The notes under the pieces were generated by a model. It made no database searches. It was not told where the DNA came from and saw only the letters and a program-made list of their open reading frames with translations. Position numbers and translations under genes: made by a program. This document shows, piece after piece, positions 54,260 through 63,542 of a DNA stretch of 64,000 bases (the first letter of the stretch is position 1; each line of letters starts with the position of its first letter). The DNA lies in the NCBI GenBank assembly GCA_900314635.1, contig OMVY01000008.1, positions 1 through 64,000 on the forward strand, given 5' to 3'. The DNA is from an uncultured Methanobrevibacter sp. GTDB taxonomy: Archaea > Methanobacteriota > Methanobacteria > Methanobacteriales > Methanobacteriaceae.

Positions 54260-56338
54260 TCAAAATATCTTATTATATAAAAAATTGAGTAAAAATTTTA
54301 ATACATGCAATGCATAAGATATTTTTTCTTTAGATATTAATATTAAAATAATTAAAAATGCAATAATATTAATTAAAATAAGAATATTCTTCATATGCGG
54401 ATAATAAAACATTAATTGAGAACAAATAGTGAAAAATGCAATAAATATTACCAAATATTGCAAATTCTCATTTTTTCGTTTTATTTGATGATTTTTTTCA
54501 ATATCCAATAATTCATTTGACAACTTAATCAATTCTTCCCACTCTAATTCTTCATAACAATAATTCAATATATGGTTAATTTCACCAAAATTGGATAAAT
54601 ATGATGTTTTAAACAATCTTTGAAAATAAATCAAATCTTTTTGTAATCTAATAGCATCATCATAACTTTTATTATTTGAAGAGATTTCATAAAGTTTGTT
54701 AACTAATAAGTTAAAATGGTTAATTGCTTCGACTAAAATCTGTTTTTCATACACTTTGTTTTCATTATTGATATCTTCTTTAAATTTTTCTAATTCATCT
54801 TTAGAAGAGACCCATAAGAACATTCCTTGTATAATGAATAAGCAGTATAAATTTATTTCTCTCAAATCTTTTGGTAATTCCTTTGAAAAATTAACATCAA
54901 ACAAAAATGGTAATCGGTACAAAATTTGTATTAAATATTCATTAAAATTTTCAATAATATCTTCTTTATGATAAGGCTGGTTTTTATAATCCAATAAATA
55001 AATAGATTGTGAATATAACCAATAATTATTGTAATAATCAATTTTTCTAAATTTTTTAGAGATGTGAAATGATATGACACTTATTAAAAATTGATTAAGA
55101 TTCATTAAATTTTCAAAATTTTCTAGTTTTACAAAACTGTGTTCAAAAGATCCCAACTCAGCAGTTATTCTATTTTTTTCCAAATCGCCCATTTCAAAAT
55201 CTTTGAGATTTTCTAAAAGTTCATAAGGTATTTCTATATATTCAATTTTGAGATTACTTGAGTTTATTTCATTATATATAAAACTATTTAATTCATAATC
55301 AAACATGTCAGGGGACATAATTCTAAAAGTTAAATTTAAAATTCCAGTATTATATATAGTTAATTGTGGATACAAGAGTTTTTTATGTTCTGTAGTGAAA
55401 GTTACATTAATCGGTGATAAAAAACCTTTAATATATGGATAGTCAAAATGCATGTTTTTCAAAATCCTTTCTTCACGATTCCACATTATATAAAATTGGA
55501 ATATGCCTTCAGCAGCATAATCTGGTAATTTTTTTAAAAATCCTAAATTTTTTGAAGAAGAATTCCAATCAAAAATCTTGTCTTTTTTTACCTTTTCCTC
55601 ATCTTTCCAGATTACACTACCATCAGAGCTAAAAATTGAAGTTACTATATTATTTTTAACTAGAATTTCTGATAGTTTCTTTAATTCCCCAATATTAAAA
55701 GTTCTATTAGTATAAGTTGAATATGTTTTCCAAATTTCCCATTTGGTTATTTGCATTGATTTTTCCAATAATCTATCACTTAATTCCTTAATATCAATTA
55801 ATTCTGTTAAATCTTTTTGATCTAATTGAGATATGTCCTTAAAATGTTTATTTTTAATTAAATCTTCCAAAATCAATGTATTTAATATTGTCCTATAGTC
55901 ATTCTTATCTTCGGAATAATCTAATTTTTGTTTTTTAATAAAATCTTCAATTGAATATAAATCTAGAATTTTTTCAATTTCATTGAAAATTTTTTCTAAA
56001 GTAGGATATTTTGCTAAAATTTCTCTTTTTGAAGAATAATAATAAGATTTTGTAAATATCACTTCATAAATATTTTCTGCAGAAATATTGATATCTTTTT
56101 GAATTTTTTTAAAATCTTTTTTGATTATTTTTATATCTGATGCAAGCAAGTTACAATCTTTTATATTCTCTTCAGTTAAGTTATTGAAAAAATTCGCTAA
56201 AATATTTCTGTATAATTGATCTTCCAATAAACAAATATAAAAATTAGATATTATTTCTGATTCTTGAATTGGATTGAACATTTCTTTCAATTTTTCTGAA
56301 ATTGATTTAATGTCATTAAAAAGTTCATTACTTTTCAT
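54260..56338 (-). CDS. large protein with C-terminal membrane helices
   Basis: The 692-residue protein is unrecognised. The N-terminal half is helical and charged, the middle contains beta-like segments (FSSDGSVIWKDEEKVKKDK, FLSPINVTFTTEHKKLL), and the last 100 residues include two adjacent membrane helices (YLVIFIAFFTICSQLMFYYP and ILILINIIAFLIILILI). It is inserted between the two sets of PH-like paralogues, on the minus strand like CHAT. It could be a membrane effector of that cluster; this is inference. Confidence 0.65.
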   Translation of the reverse strand: MKSNELFNDIKSISEKLKEMFNPIQESEIISNFYICLLEDQLYRNILANFFNNLTEENIKDCNLLASDIKIIKKDFKKIQKDINISAENIYEVIFTKSYYYSSKREILAKYPTLEKIFNEIEKILDLYSIEDFIKKQKLDYSEDKNDYRTILNTLILEDLIKNKHFKDISQLDQKDLTELIDIKELSDRLLEKSMQITKWEIWKTYSTYTNRTFNIGELKKLSEILVKNNIVTSIFSSDGSVIWKDEEKVKKDKIFDWNSSSKNLGFLKKLPDYAAEGIFQFYIMWNREERILKNMHFDYPYIKGFLSPINVTFTTEHKKLLYPQLTIYNTGILNLTFRIMSPDMFDYELNSFIYNEINSSNLKIEYIEIPYELLENLKDFEMGDLEKNRITAELGSFEHSFVKLENFENLMNLNQFLISVISFHISKKFRKIDYYNNYWLYSQSIYLLDYKNQPYHKEDIIENFNEYLIQILYRLPFLFDVNFSKELPKDLREINLYCLFIIQGMFLWVSSKDELEKFKEDINNENKVYEKQILVEAINHFNLLVNKLYEISSNNKSYDDAIRLQKDLIYFQRLFKTSYLSNFGEINHILNYCYEELEWEELIKLSNELLDIEKNHQIKRKNENLQYLVIFIAFFTICSQLMFYYPHMKNILILINIIAFLIILILISKEKISYALHVLKFLLNFLYNKIF

Positions 56339-56580
56339 ATGTATCTTTAAAACTTATTTGATTTTTTATGAAATTTTCGTTAAATTTTTCTTTTCTTTTT
56401 AATTTATTTTTAAATTAAAAGTAGTACCATTCCATATTAATGTGAATAGTTAATCTGTTTTTTAAATAAAACTTTTATTAAAAATATGGATAATTAATAT
56501 TTTAAACTTTTGCATCAAAAACTGAAAAGAAGATGAAATGAGTCAAAAAGAAAAATAACTAATTTAAGTTAGATTTAATG

Positions 56581-57084
56581 TTACCATCCTTCATCTTCTG
56601 GAGTAATGCCACAAGCTTTTTCATTGATTAACCTAGCAACGCCACGGCAATAATGGATGGGATTATCAAAGAAACTGAGATCATTAAAATATATTTCAAT
56701 GGTTTGATTTTTCAACAATCTTATTCTTAACTTGTCATATGGATTATGCCTTATATATGTCGCACTGATTATGTTATCCCATGGAATTCTCAAATCAGCA
56801 CCATCCTTACAAGCTTGGAAGATAACAACACCTTTCTCAGCTATACGAAAATAAGTATTAAGCACATTTCTTTCATAAGACTGATTAACACCACTTGTAA
56901 CAGCCAAACCTACCAATCCAAATGCACCTGTAGCCAAACCTCTGGCCCAAGGACTCGCAGATTCAATAACCATTTCAAAGCCAGGCAACTCAACCTTACA
57001 TTTAACCCAATCATAAGGATTATTGCTTTCCAAAACTTTATTTTCCTCATCAATATCTTCATCTGGTGAACCAAATAAACCCAT
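56581..57084 (-). CDS. PH-like paralogue, long form (A2)
   Basis: This long-form paralogue of 52659-53168 has MGLFGSPDEDIDEENKVLES, the hydrophobic insert WARGLATGAFGLVGLAVTSG and the core FRIAEKGVVIFQACKDGADL. I chose the third of three nearby ATG codons, which matches the paralogue's start and lies 9 bases after GGAGG. It ends with ACGITPEDEGW, as A1 ends ACGVSPEDEGW. With B3 it repeats the divergent A/B arrangement. Confidence 0.75.
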   Translation of the reverse strand: MGLFGSPDEDIDEENKVLESNNPYDWVKCKVELPGFEMVIESASPWARGLATGAFGLVGLAVTSGVNQSYERNVLNTYFRIAEKGVVIFQACKDGADLRIPWDNIISATYIRHNPYDKLRIRLLKNQTIEIYFNDLSFFDNPIHYCRGVARLINEKACGITPEDEGW

Positions 57085-57275
57085 GAACATCATCCTCCTC
57101 TTTACAACTCATATTCTTAAATTTATACTTCATAAGTATAAATAATTTATTCCTTCTAAAACTATCGTTTTTAAGTGTTTACAAAACAATTAAACTAGAT
57201 TTATATATTATAAATTACAAATAACAAATCATCTCAAAAAAGATTTTTTTAAGTTAAAAGAAGGGGGAAGATATC

Positions 57276-57683
57276 ATGGGTATTTTTGAACCAAGTGTAA
57301 ATCTTGTAAAGGAAGAAAAATTAATAGAAAAATATAGTCCTTACGAATGGATTAAAGCATGGTTTAAATACACTTATGACAAAAGCTTCTACTGGGATAC
57401 TCATTTCCGCATAGCTGAAAAAGGAATAGTATTCTATCAGGCAACTGAAAGTGGCGCTGATTTAAGGATTCCCTGGAGCGACATAACCAGTGTTGGATGG
57501 AATGATGTTGGTGTGTATCAGGGTGTAGGTCCCGGATTGGTTATTGATCTTTCAAATGGCACTCGAATGATTGTTCGTTTAGATCCACATGGGTTTTGGA
57601 GACCTAGCATGATTCATTGGTTAAGAGGAGTTACTCGTATTATTGAGTCTAATATGGGTAATGATTTGAATTTGGATGGTTAA
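57276..57683 (+). CDS. PH-like paralogue, short form (B3)
   Basis: The 135-residue protein begins MGIFEPSVNLVKEEKLIEKY and shares with B1 the block HFRIAEKGIVFYQATESGAD then LRIPWSDITSVGWND. It ends NMGNDLNLDG. AGGGGG before the ATG supports the start. The intergenic region to A2 is about the same length (190 bases) as that between A1 and B1, as expected for duplication of the whole divergent unit. Confidence 0.75.
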   Translation: MGIFEPSVNLVKEEKLIEKYSPYEWIKAWFKYTYDKSFYWDTHFRIAEKGIVFYQATESGADLRIPWSDITSVGWNDVGVYQGVGPGLVIDLSNGTRMIVRLDPHGFWRPSMIHWLRGVTRIIESNMGNDLNLDG

Positions 57684-57758
57684 ATATTAAGAAACATATT
57701 TTATCAAAATCTAAAAGTATTTTTTTTTTAAGGTTTGAATTTATTTTCTAATTAAAAT

Positions 57759-58445
57759 TCAATGAATTAAATTGGAAAGAATATTAATAAATTCTAAATA
57801 ATTAAAATTATTAATTAAAATCAATATTAATGCAAGACTTATTAATATAATGCTATAGATTAGCATGGTAAAAGTACAATCTAGGGAGTTAGATTTTTGG
57901 AGTATAATTTTTTCATTTGCTTTAAAACTTTTTATTAAAATTATAATTTGTTCTTCATCGGTTAGTTCTTTTAGATTAATTTCCATATCATTATTTGATG
58001 AAACATCTAAACATTTATAATTAATATTATATTTTTCATAAACATATAAATCATATTGAGGCCTAATTTGAATGGTTTTTAATAATGTAACTGTTGAAAT
58101 AATTAAACATATTATTCCAATGATTAAAATTAAAATGAAAAAAGGATTGATAGAATATTCAGGATTATAAATAAAATTAATGCTTCCTAAAGTAAATGTT
58201 ATAGATAATGTAATTATAAATAAAATGGATTTTCCTTTGTTTTCGATGAAATCTTTCCTTTTAAGTTCTTTTTCTTGATGTGTGTATAAATCATATAACA
58301 ATTTCTTTTTATCAACATCATTAAAATTTATCTTAAGATTATTTTTTTCTAACGAATCCAAATCTTTCTGTAATTTTTTATTATTTTCCCATAATTGTAT
58401 AAAAGGAAAAATTTTGTATAAATTTTCTTTGTTTATAATTTTCAT
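57759..58445 (-). CDS. membrane protein of the graspetide-like operon
   Basis: The 228-residue protein has a helical N-terminus, two central membrane helices (ILFIITLSITFTLGSINFI and PFFILILIIGIICLIISTV), a 60-residue soluble loop and a C-terminal helix (FTMLIYSIILISLALILILI). Its ATG overlaps the stop of the ATP-grasp gene (ATGA), so it is the last gene of the operon. It could export or sense the modified peptide, but it has no ABC or peptidase motif. The family is not recognised. Confidence 0.7.
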   Translation of the reverse strand: MKIINKENLYKIFPFIQLWENNKKLQKDLDSLEKNNLKINFNDVDKKKLLYDLYTHQEKELKRKDFIENKGKSILFIITLSITFTLGSINFIYNPEYSINPFFILILIIGIICLIISTVTLLKTIQIRPQYDLYVYEKYNINYKCLDVSSNNDMEINLKELTDEEQIIILIKSFKANEKIILQKSNSLDCTFTMLIYSIILISLALILILINNFNYLEFINILSNLIH

Positions 58446-59392
58446 TGAATACTTCCTTTTAGTAGTTCTGATATTTTAATGTCTATGTCTAATTCTAAAT
58501 TGTACATCAACCAGTCCCATTCACCTGTGGGATTAATTTCTAAGAAATAATAATCATCTTCATGTTTAATTAAGTCAATACAACCAAATTTAAGATTTAA
58601 TTTTTTTAGAAGATTTATGCATTTATTTTCAATATCTATTGGCAAATTTATTAAATTATATTCCAGATCTTCTTTATGAATTCTCCAATCCTCGTTAATG
58701 CCCTTATTATTTTTTGTAATTGAAACAGCATAAACTGCTTTGTCAATTACAGTTACACGTACGTCAATTTTGGGTATTAATGCTTCTTGTATAATAATGG
58801 GAATGTTACTTAAGTCATATTTGTCTAAATCTTTGATTTTGTGAAGTGTTGTGTAAATAAAAGTTTGTTTATCATTTATTCTATAAATACAAGGTTCCAA
58901 TGTTTTTATAGCAATATTATTTGCAAAATCTGTCTTTGGAATATTATTTGAAATAATTGTCTGGGGTGTTTTAAAACCCAAATCTTTTGCAACTTTTAAT
59001 TGATATGGTTTATTCTCACTCAAAAATGTTGATTTAGGATTATTTATCCATAGAATGTCCTCAAATATTAGTAAGTTTCTAATAAATGATACCCATTGGT
59101 CTCGACTGATATTTTCTTCTAATTTTTGATTTTCTTTAGGATAATTTCTTAAATAAATTGGCGCTCGATAATATATTGATTTGAGAGTATCTCTATTTAT
59201 TTCAAATTCAATTCTTTTTGTTTTTCCATAAATTCTTTCATTTATGGGATCTAATGTCAGTTCATACTCTGAAAATTGATCTCTATTTAATCGTAAGTAT
59301 TTTGCATTAGATTTTTCTAATTGGTAAATTACATGGTCAGTGGAATAATCATGTAAATTTGATATAATTAGTATATTGGGTTTAAAAACCAT
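58442..59392 (-). CDS. ATP-grasp ligase, graspetide-maturase (MvdD) type
   Basis: The 316-residue protein has the ATP-grasp layout of RiPP maturases. It shows an N-terminal Rossmann-like domain, TPQTIISNNIPKT, the lysine strand NNIAIKTLEP at about 158-167, QEALIPKIDVRVTVI (202-216), FGCIDLI (269-275) and the metal site LEINPTGEWDW (284-294). MvdD-type ligases join acidic side chains to Thr/Ser or Lys side chains of a precursor peptide. A 69-residue gene ending in such residues stops 1 base upstream, and GGGGAATAAG in its last codons is the ribosome binding site. A glutathione-synthetase/RimK-like role is the alternative. Confidence 0.85.
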   Translation of the reverse strand: MVFKPNILIISNLHDYSTDHVIYQLEKSNAKYLRLNRDQFSEYELTLDPINERIYGKTKRIEFEINRDTLKSIYYRAPIYLRNYPKENQKLEENISRDQWVSFIRNLLIFEDILWINNPKSTFLSENKPYQLKVAKDLGFKTPQTIISNNIPKTDFANNIAIKTLEPCIYRINDKQTFIYTTLHKIKDLDKYDLSNIPIIIQEALIPKIDVRVTVIDKAVYAVSITKNNKGINEDWRIHKEDLEYNLINLPIDIENKCINLLKKLNLKFGCIDLIKHEDDYYFLEINPTGEWDWLMYNLELDIDIKISELLKGSIQ

Positions 59393-59393
59393 C

Positions 59394-59603
59394 TTATTCC
59401 CCTTTTAGATCTTCCCCAGTTTCTTGATCCATTTTTTTTGTTCCTCTTATCGGACAATTAGCATTTTTTGATTTAACTAATACTTCCTTTTTATCACCCC
59501 ATAACCAAAGACCTCTATCTTCATCATATTCGGAATTTTTTATTTTTTCCACTTTCTTAACATCTGATAAAATTAATTCATCAATTAATAAATGATTTGG
59601 CAT
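59394..59603 (-). CDS. candidate graspetide precursor peptide
   Basis: The 69-residue peptide starts MPNHLLIDELILSDVKKVEK, continues EYDEDRGLWLWGDKKEV, and ends with the Thr/Lys/Asp/Glu-rich tail TKKMDQETGEDLKGE. Precursors of ATP-grasp-modified peptides have such a leader, a Y-D element and a tail where Asp/Glu can be linked to Thr or Lys. It sits directly before the ATP-grasp gene. AGGTGA, its ribosome binding site, overlaps the stop of the TOPRIM gene upstream. There is no double-glycine export leader or signal peptide. Precursor status is inference. Confidence 0.65.
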   Translation of the reverse strand: MPNHLLIDELILSDVKKVEKIKNSEYDEDRGLWLWGDKKEVLVKSKNANCPIRGTKKMDQETGEDLKGE

Positions 59604-59607
59604 TGTT

Positions 59608-61515
59608 TCACCTACTATTGTTATGTTTGTTGTTAAAAATATTCTTTTTGTTAATTATTGAATCTGCAATAATATTTTTATTTATAAATTTTATTCGAGT
59701 ATTAGTTGGAGGATAATTTGTAAAAGCTATATCTAATATGTCATCAATCACATTAAAAATAGGTTTTTCAGCAATTTCTTGATTATCATTTTCCAGATAG
59801 TCTTTTTTAAGATTTTCAAATAATTTTTCATTAATTAAAAGTTTTTTATCTTTAATTTCATTATTAATACTTGATATTCCTTTTTGATCATCATTGGGAT
59901 TATACAATTTAGTTATATCTTCTATTGATATTTCTGTTTCACAAACTTCATTTATAGCAATATGTAATTCTTTAGGAGAATAGTTATCCATTTCAAAATC
60001 ATATTCCCAAATATGTATCCATTCTTCGAGAAAAGAATTATTAATATTTTTAGTTTCATCAAAATAATCAATTAAATCCTCTTTGATTTGATTTGTGGTT
60101 TCAATTTCAAATTCTTGATTAATTTTTTCGAAAAATTTAGAGTAAAACAATTCTAGAGATTTTTTATATTCGGTTATTTTCCAATTATTTCTATAAAAAA
60201 ACAATTTCTCAGAATCAAATGTAATTCCTTCTTTTAATTTATCTAAAATACCATTTTCATTATCTCCAATGAAGAAGGGGATTGTTTGAAATGTTTCTAA
60301 AAAGTAATTTATTAATTGAAAATAATTGTTTATGAAAACATTTGAATATTTTTTATTTTCATTTTTTAGATTAATTTTTGAACTCATTAATTTGCTTATT
60401 CCTTCTATATTGATTATGTCTACCATACAATTTTCTAATTTGTATCCACAGAAATCAAATAATTTGGGCATAATTATTTCTTCTGTTTTTCCTTCGACAA
60501 TTATTAATACACGAGGATGATAATCTAGATCTAATTTATTTGATAAGTAAAATAATTTATGCTTATTTAAATCAAATTCATAGTTTTTATTTAAAGGATT
60601 TAAATAATTTTTGTTTCGCATTCCTCTTGTTGTTCTACCTTTTTCATTGGCAGGTACATTTTCTAAAATATACTCTCCATCATATTGGTCACATTCATCT
60701 ATATCGAAAATATCCCTATCTAAATAATCTTCAATACATACTTTTAGCATTAAAACCCATTGTAAATATTCAATTCCTAATCTAATTGAACCTTCAAATT
60801 TATTTTTCTTTTCCCAATTGACATGTTTGAATATTTGAATCATATCCTCATTACCTAAATAGGATGAAAGTTCTCTACATAGTTTGACATAACAATTTGC
60901 TAAATTGGTTATATTAAAATCATTAATTTCAAATAATTCTTCTAACTTAAATGTTTTAAGTTGGTTATACCAAAGTTTCTTATCAGATTTTATATTGATA
61001 AATCTTTTATTAGTTCTCCCATAAGGAGAATATATTTGTATGCTTATTAAGAAATCTGTAAGCTTATCTTCTAAGTTAAAATTCAAATTTTCTTTTAAAT
61101 CTTCGTAATTCTTTTTTAAATAATTGAAATTTTCTTTAATATATTTTAGGTTATGAATTTGAAATGTTGAGTAGTAACTGCTTATTTTATATCCTTTTCC
61201 TCTTTCAGTATAGTTTTCGAAATTTTCAAAAAGTTCTTTTGAAGGAAGGTATATATTTCCATTTTTAAGAGCATCATTTAATTCGGGGTTTCCATAGATA
61301 TCAAATATATATTTATGGTATCTGTTATTATAATATTCATTTTTGGTTCGGAAAACAGGATAAAAAAATCCTTCTTTTTCATATAATTCTAATTCTCCTA
61401 TAGAAATATTTATTCCTCTTTTCTTACAGAATTTGACAAATTCTTCTATATCCATAGGAGGATTTTGTAAGTATAATTGATTTTCAATATAATATTTAAG
61501 AAATTGTTCGTTCAT
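59608..61515 (-). CDS. TOPRIM-domain protein with MerR-like N-terminus
   Basis: The 635-residue protein begins with a MerR-like helix-turn-helix (ISIGELELYEKEGFFYPVFR, residues 37-56), a long helical middle, and a TOPRIM domain. That domain has VLIIVEGKTEE at 336-346, VDIINIEGI at 365-373 and FFIGDNENG at 414-422. It resembles the nuclease half of OLD proteins but has no ABC ATPase half. The D-x-D of TOPRIM is DNE here. The gap to the upstream HEPN gene is 11 bases (with GGTGTGAC) and to the peptide gene 4 bases. It may cut DNA or RNA as the effector of the operon; inference. Confidence 0.78.
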   Translation of the reverse strand: MNEQFLKYYIENQLYLQNPPMDIEEFVKFCKKRGINISIGELELYEKEGFFYPVFRTKNEYYNNRYHKYIFDIYGNPELNDALKNGNIYLPSKELFENFENYTERGKGYKISSYYSTFQIHNLKYIKENFNYLKKNYEDLKENLNFNLEDKLTDFLISIQIYSPYGRTNKRFINIKSDKKLWYNQLKTFKLEELFEINDFNITNLANCYVKLCRELSSYLGNEDMIQIFKHVNWEKKNKFEGSIRLGIEYLQWVLMLKVCIEDYLDRDIFDIDECDQYDGEYILENVPANEKGRTTRGMRNKNYLNPLNKNYEFDLNKHKLFYLSNKLDLDYHPRVLIIVEGKTEEIIMPKLFDFCGYKLENCMVDIINIEGISKLMSSKINLKNENKKYSNVFINNYFQLINYFLETFQTIPFFIGDNENGILDKLKEGITFDSEKLFFYRNNWKITEYKKSLELFYSKFFEKINQEFEIETTNQIKEDLIDYFDETKNINNSFLEEWIHIWEYDFEMDNYSPKELHIAINEVCETEISIEDITKLYNPNDDQKGISSINNEIKDKKLLINEKLFENLKKDYLENDNQEIAEKPIFNVIDDILDIAFTNYPPTNTRIKFINKNIIADSIINKKNIFNNKHNNSR

Positions 61516-61526
61516 GTCACACCTGT

Positions 61527-63188
61527 CTAATTTAAAAATTGTTTAATATAATCTTTTGAGTTAAAATTGTTATCATCAAATTCATTTGGATTTATTAAAC
61601 AATCCGCATTTAACATTCTTAATAAAAATATTTCAATAGTATATTCCATAAATTCTTGCTGTCTAAAGATAGTATTTTTGAAATCTTTCATTGGTAAATT
61701 TTTCAAAATGAATTCATTTATTTCATCTAATAATCTTTTTCCTCTTCCATTATATTCCTTTTTAAGCTTCTTTTCATAAACATTTTCAATAATTTTTCGA
61801 GAATCAATTTCAAGAACAGTTAGATTTCCACTATGCACTATTCTGTTCCGATAAAAAACTAAGTTTTCGACTACATAAGTCTTTTTATAATTTTTAATTA
61901 TATTCCCAACTTTTTTCTTATTTTTTCCGATTGTGTCACTAGAGATAAATGTAAGAGTTATCTCATCAAAGAATTCATCAACTTCGGGTAAGAATATTTT
62001 TAATATTTTTGAAGTGTCTAAATTTAATTCATTAAATCTATTAATAAGCTCTCTTCTTAAATTTTTCTTTTGATATTTAGTATTAATTTGCATATTGGTT
62101 TGATTAAGTTTTTTATTTGTTAAACATTCGAAAAATGCAGAACATAATAGTGTTTTCACTTCAACATATTTTTCATTTTTTATCATAATGCAATAATGTA
62201 TTAATAAATTTATATCGACAAAATTTTCTTTTAAAATAATATATTGAGTATATGATGAATTAATAAAATTAAATAAATTATTTGGGAAATTTTTAATCAA
62301 TGAAATCCCATTAGTTTTTGTATTATTAAATTTATTAATAACAATTTTTTTATAGATTCCATTTCTAATAATTTTTATTCTCAGGTTATGTGTTTTTGCT
62401 TCAAATAAATTCAATAAAATTTCCAAATCTTTCATAGTTTCATCATATTCTTCTAAATCTTTTTCTTCAGTTTGAAAATAAAAAAATGAATTAACATTTT
62501 TAAACTGTTTTAAGGATTCTTCAGTAGATTCATTGTACTCTTTGATATAATCTTTATTTTTTTTATTTTTCTCACAAATTACATAACCCCTATAATCTTT
62601 AAAAAAATCACAATTATTGTATTTTTCACATAATTTTTTGTGCAATTCCTTAAATTCATATTCTTCAGTATTTTTTGATTTTAAAAATATGTTTTTCAAT
62701 TTCTCATCATCAAATTTTTGTAAAATGTTTTGTGATATTTCAACATTTTCTATTAATGTCCATACATTAAAATTTTTATTATATGCCTTTTTATTTTTAG
62801 TTTCCAAAATTATTTTTACACCAAATCCTTTAAATTTATAATCATTTTCACTAAAATTAATATAAACATTATTAATTATTATATCATAATCAGTATTCTC
62901 AAATTTCACGGTATACTCTTCAAAATTATCTATATATGTGCTATTTGTTTTACCATCTTCTAAAATTTCTTCTTTAATTTTTTTCATAAAAAAGAATTCA
63001 TCTTCAGGATTTTCAAAACTAATTATTATATTTTCATTTATTATAACATGAATATTTCTGATTATTGTTTCTTTTTGTGAAATATTAGAAATGATTGTAG
63101 CTCCTGAAGATTCTAAAATTATATCTCTATTTTCATCGTATTGAAAATTTAAATTAGGGATATTTGGGATTTTAGTTTCAATTTTCAT
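61527..63188 (-). CDS. HEPN-domain protein (ApeA-like C-terminus)
   Basis: The 553-residue protein has a beta-rich N-terminal half (FQYDENRDIILESSGATIIS, FGVKIILETKNKKAYNKNF) and a helical C-terminal half with RNRIVHSG at residues 447-454, an R-x4-H HEPN motif. ApeA-type HEPN proteins are antiviral RNases that act on tRNA. The N-terminal part is not recognised in detail. It opens the five-gene operon. A TATA-like TTTAAATATT lies about 40-45 bases before the ATG on the minus strand, and I see no strong ribosome binding site, so the leader is short. Confidence 0.75.
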   Translation of the reverse strand: MKIETKIPNIPNLNFQYDENRDIILESSGATIISNISQKETIIRNIHVIINENIIISFENPEDEFFFMKKIKEEILEDGKTNSTYIDNFEEYTVKFENTDYDIIINNVYINFSENDYKFKGFGVKIILETKNKKAYNKNFNVWTLIENVEISQNILQKFDDEKLKNIFLKSKNTEEYEFKELHKKLCEKYNNCDFFKDYRGYVICEKNKKNKDYIKEYNESTEESLKQFKNVNSFFYFQTEEKDLEEYDETMKDLEILLNLFEAKTHNLRIKIIRNGIYKKIVINKFNNTKTNGISLIKNFPNNLFNFINSSYTQYIILKENFVDINLLIHYCIMIKNEKYVEVKTLLCSAFFECLTNKKLNQTNMQINTKYQKKNLRRELINRFNELNLDTSKILKIFLPEVDEFFDEITLTFISSDTIGKNKKKVGNIIKNYKKTYVVENLVFYRNRIVHSGNLTVLEIDSRKIIENVYEKKLKKEYNGRGKRLLDEINEFILKNLPMKDFKNTIFRQQEFMEYTIEIFLLRMLNADCLINPNEFDDNNFNSKDYIKQFLN

Positions 63189-63542
63189 GATTAATTTTTT
63201 ATTATATTTAATATTTAAAATAATTTAATTTTTAAAGTAAAATCCAGATGAATTTAAAGATAATTTACGAGACCTAATTTACAAAAAATCAATTTTTCCC
63301 AAAATCAAAATTAATTTTTAACTTAATAATCAGTCATTCTCACACGATATTTGATTTGAAAGAACTCTAGGAAATTGAGTATTTAAATAATTTTTAAGGC
63401 AAACTATATTTTTTTTAATAGTGTCTGCTTGAATTATTTTAGATTAAATTTCCAATAGAAACTTTTAATATAGTTGAAGTTCATATAATATGTTAACTAA
63501 AATGATATCTTTTTAAAATATATTATTTAATGTGGGGTGCAT
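63189..63542. other. divergent promoter region
   Basis: These 354 bases separate the HEPN operon and cas6, which are transcribed away from each other. The GGGGTG ribosome binding site of cas6 is near 63534-63539. No CRISPR repeat or other structure is visible. Confidence 0.5.
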
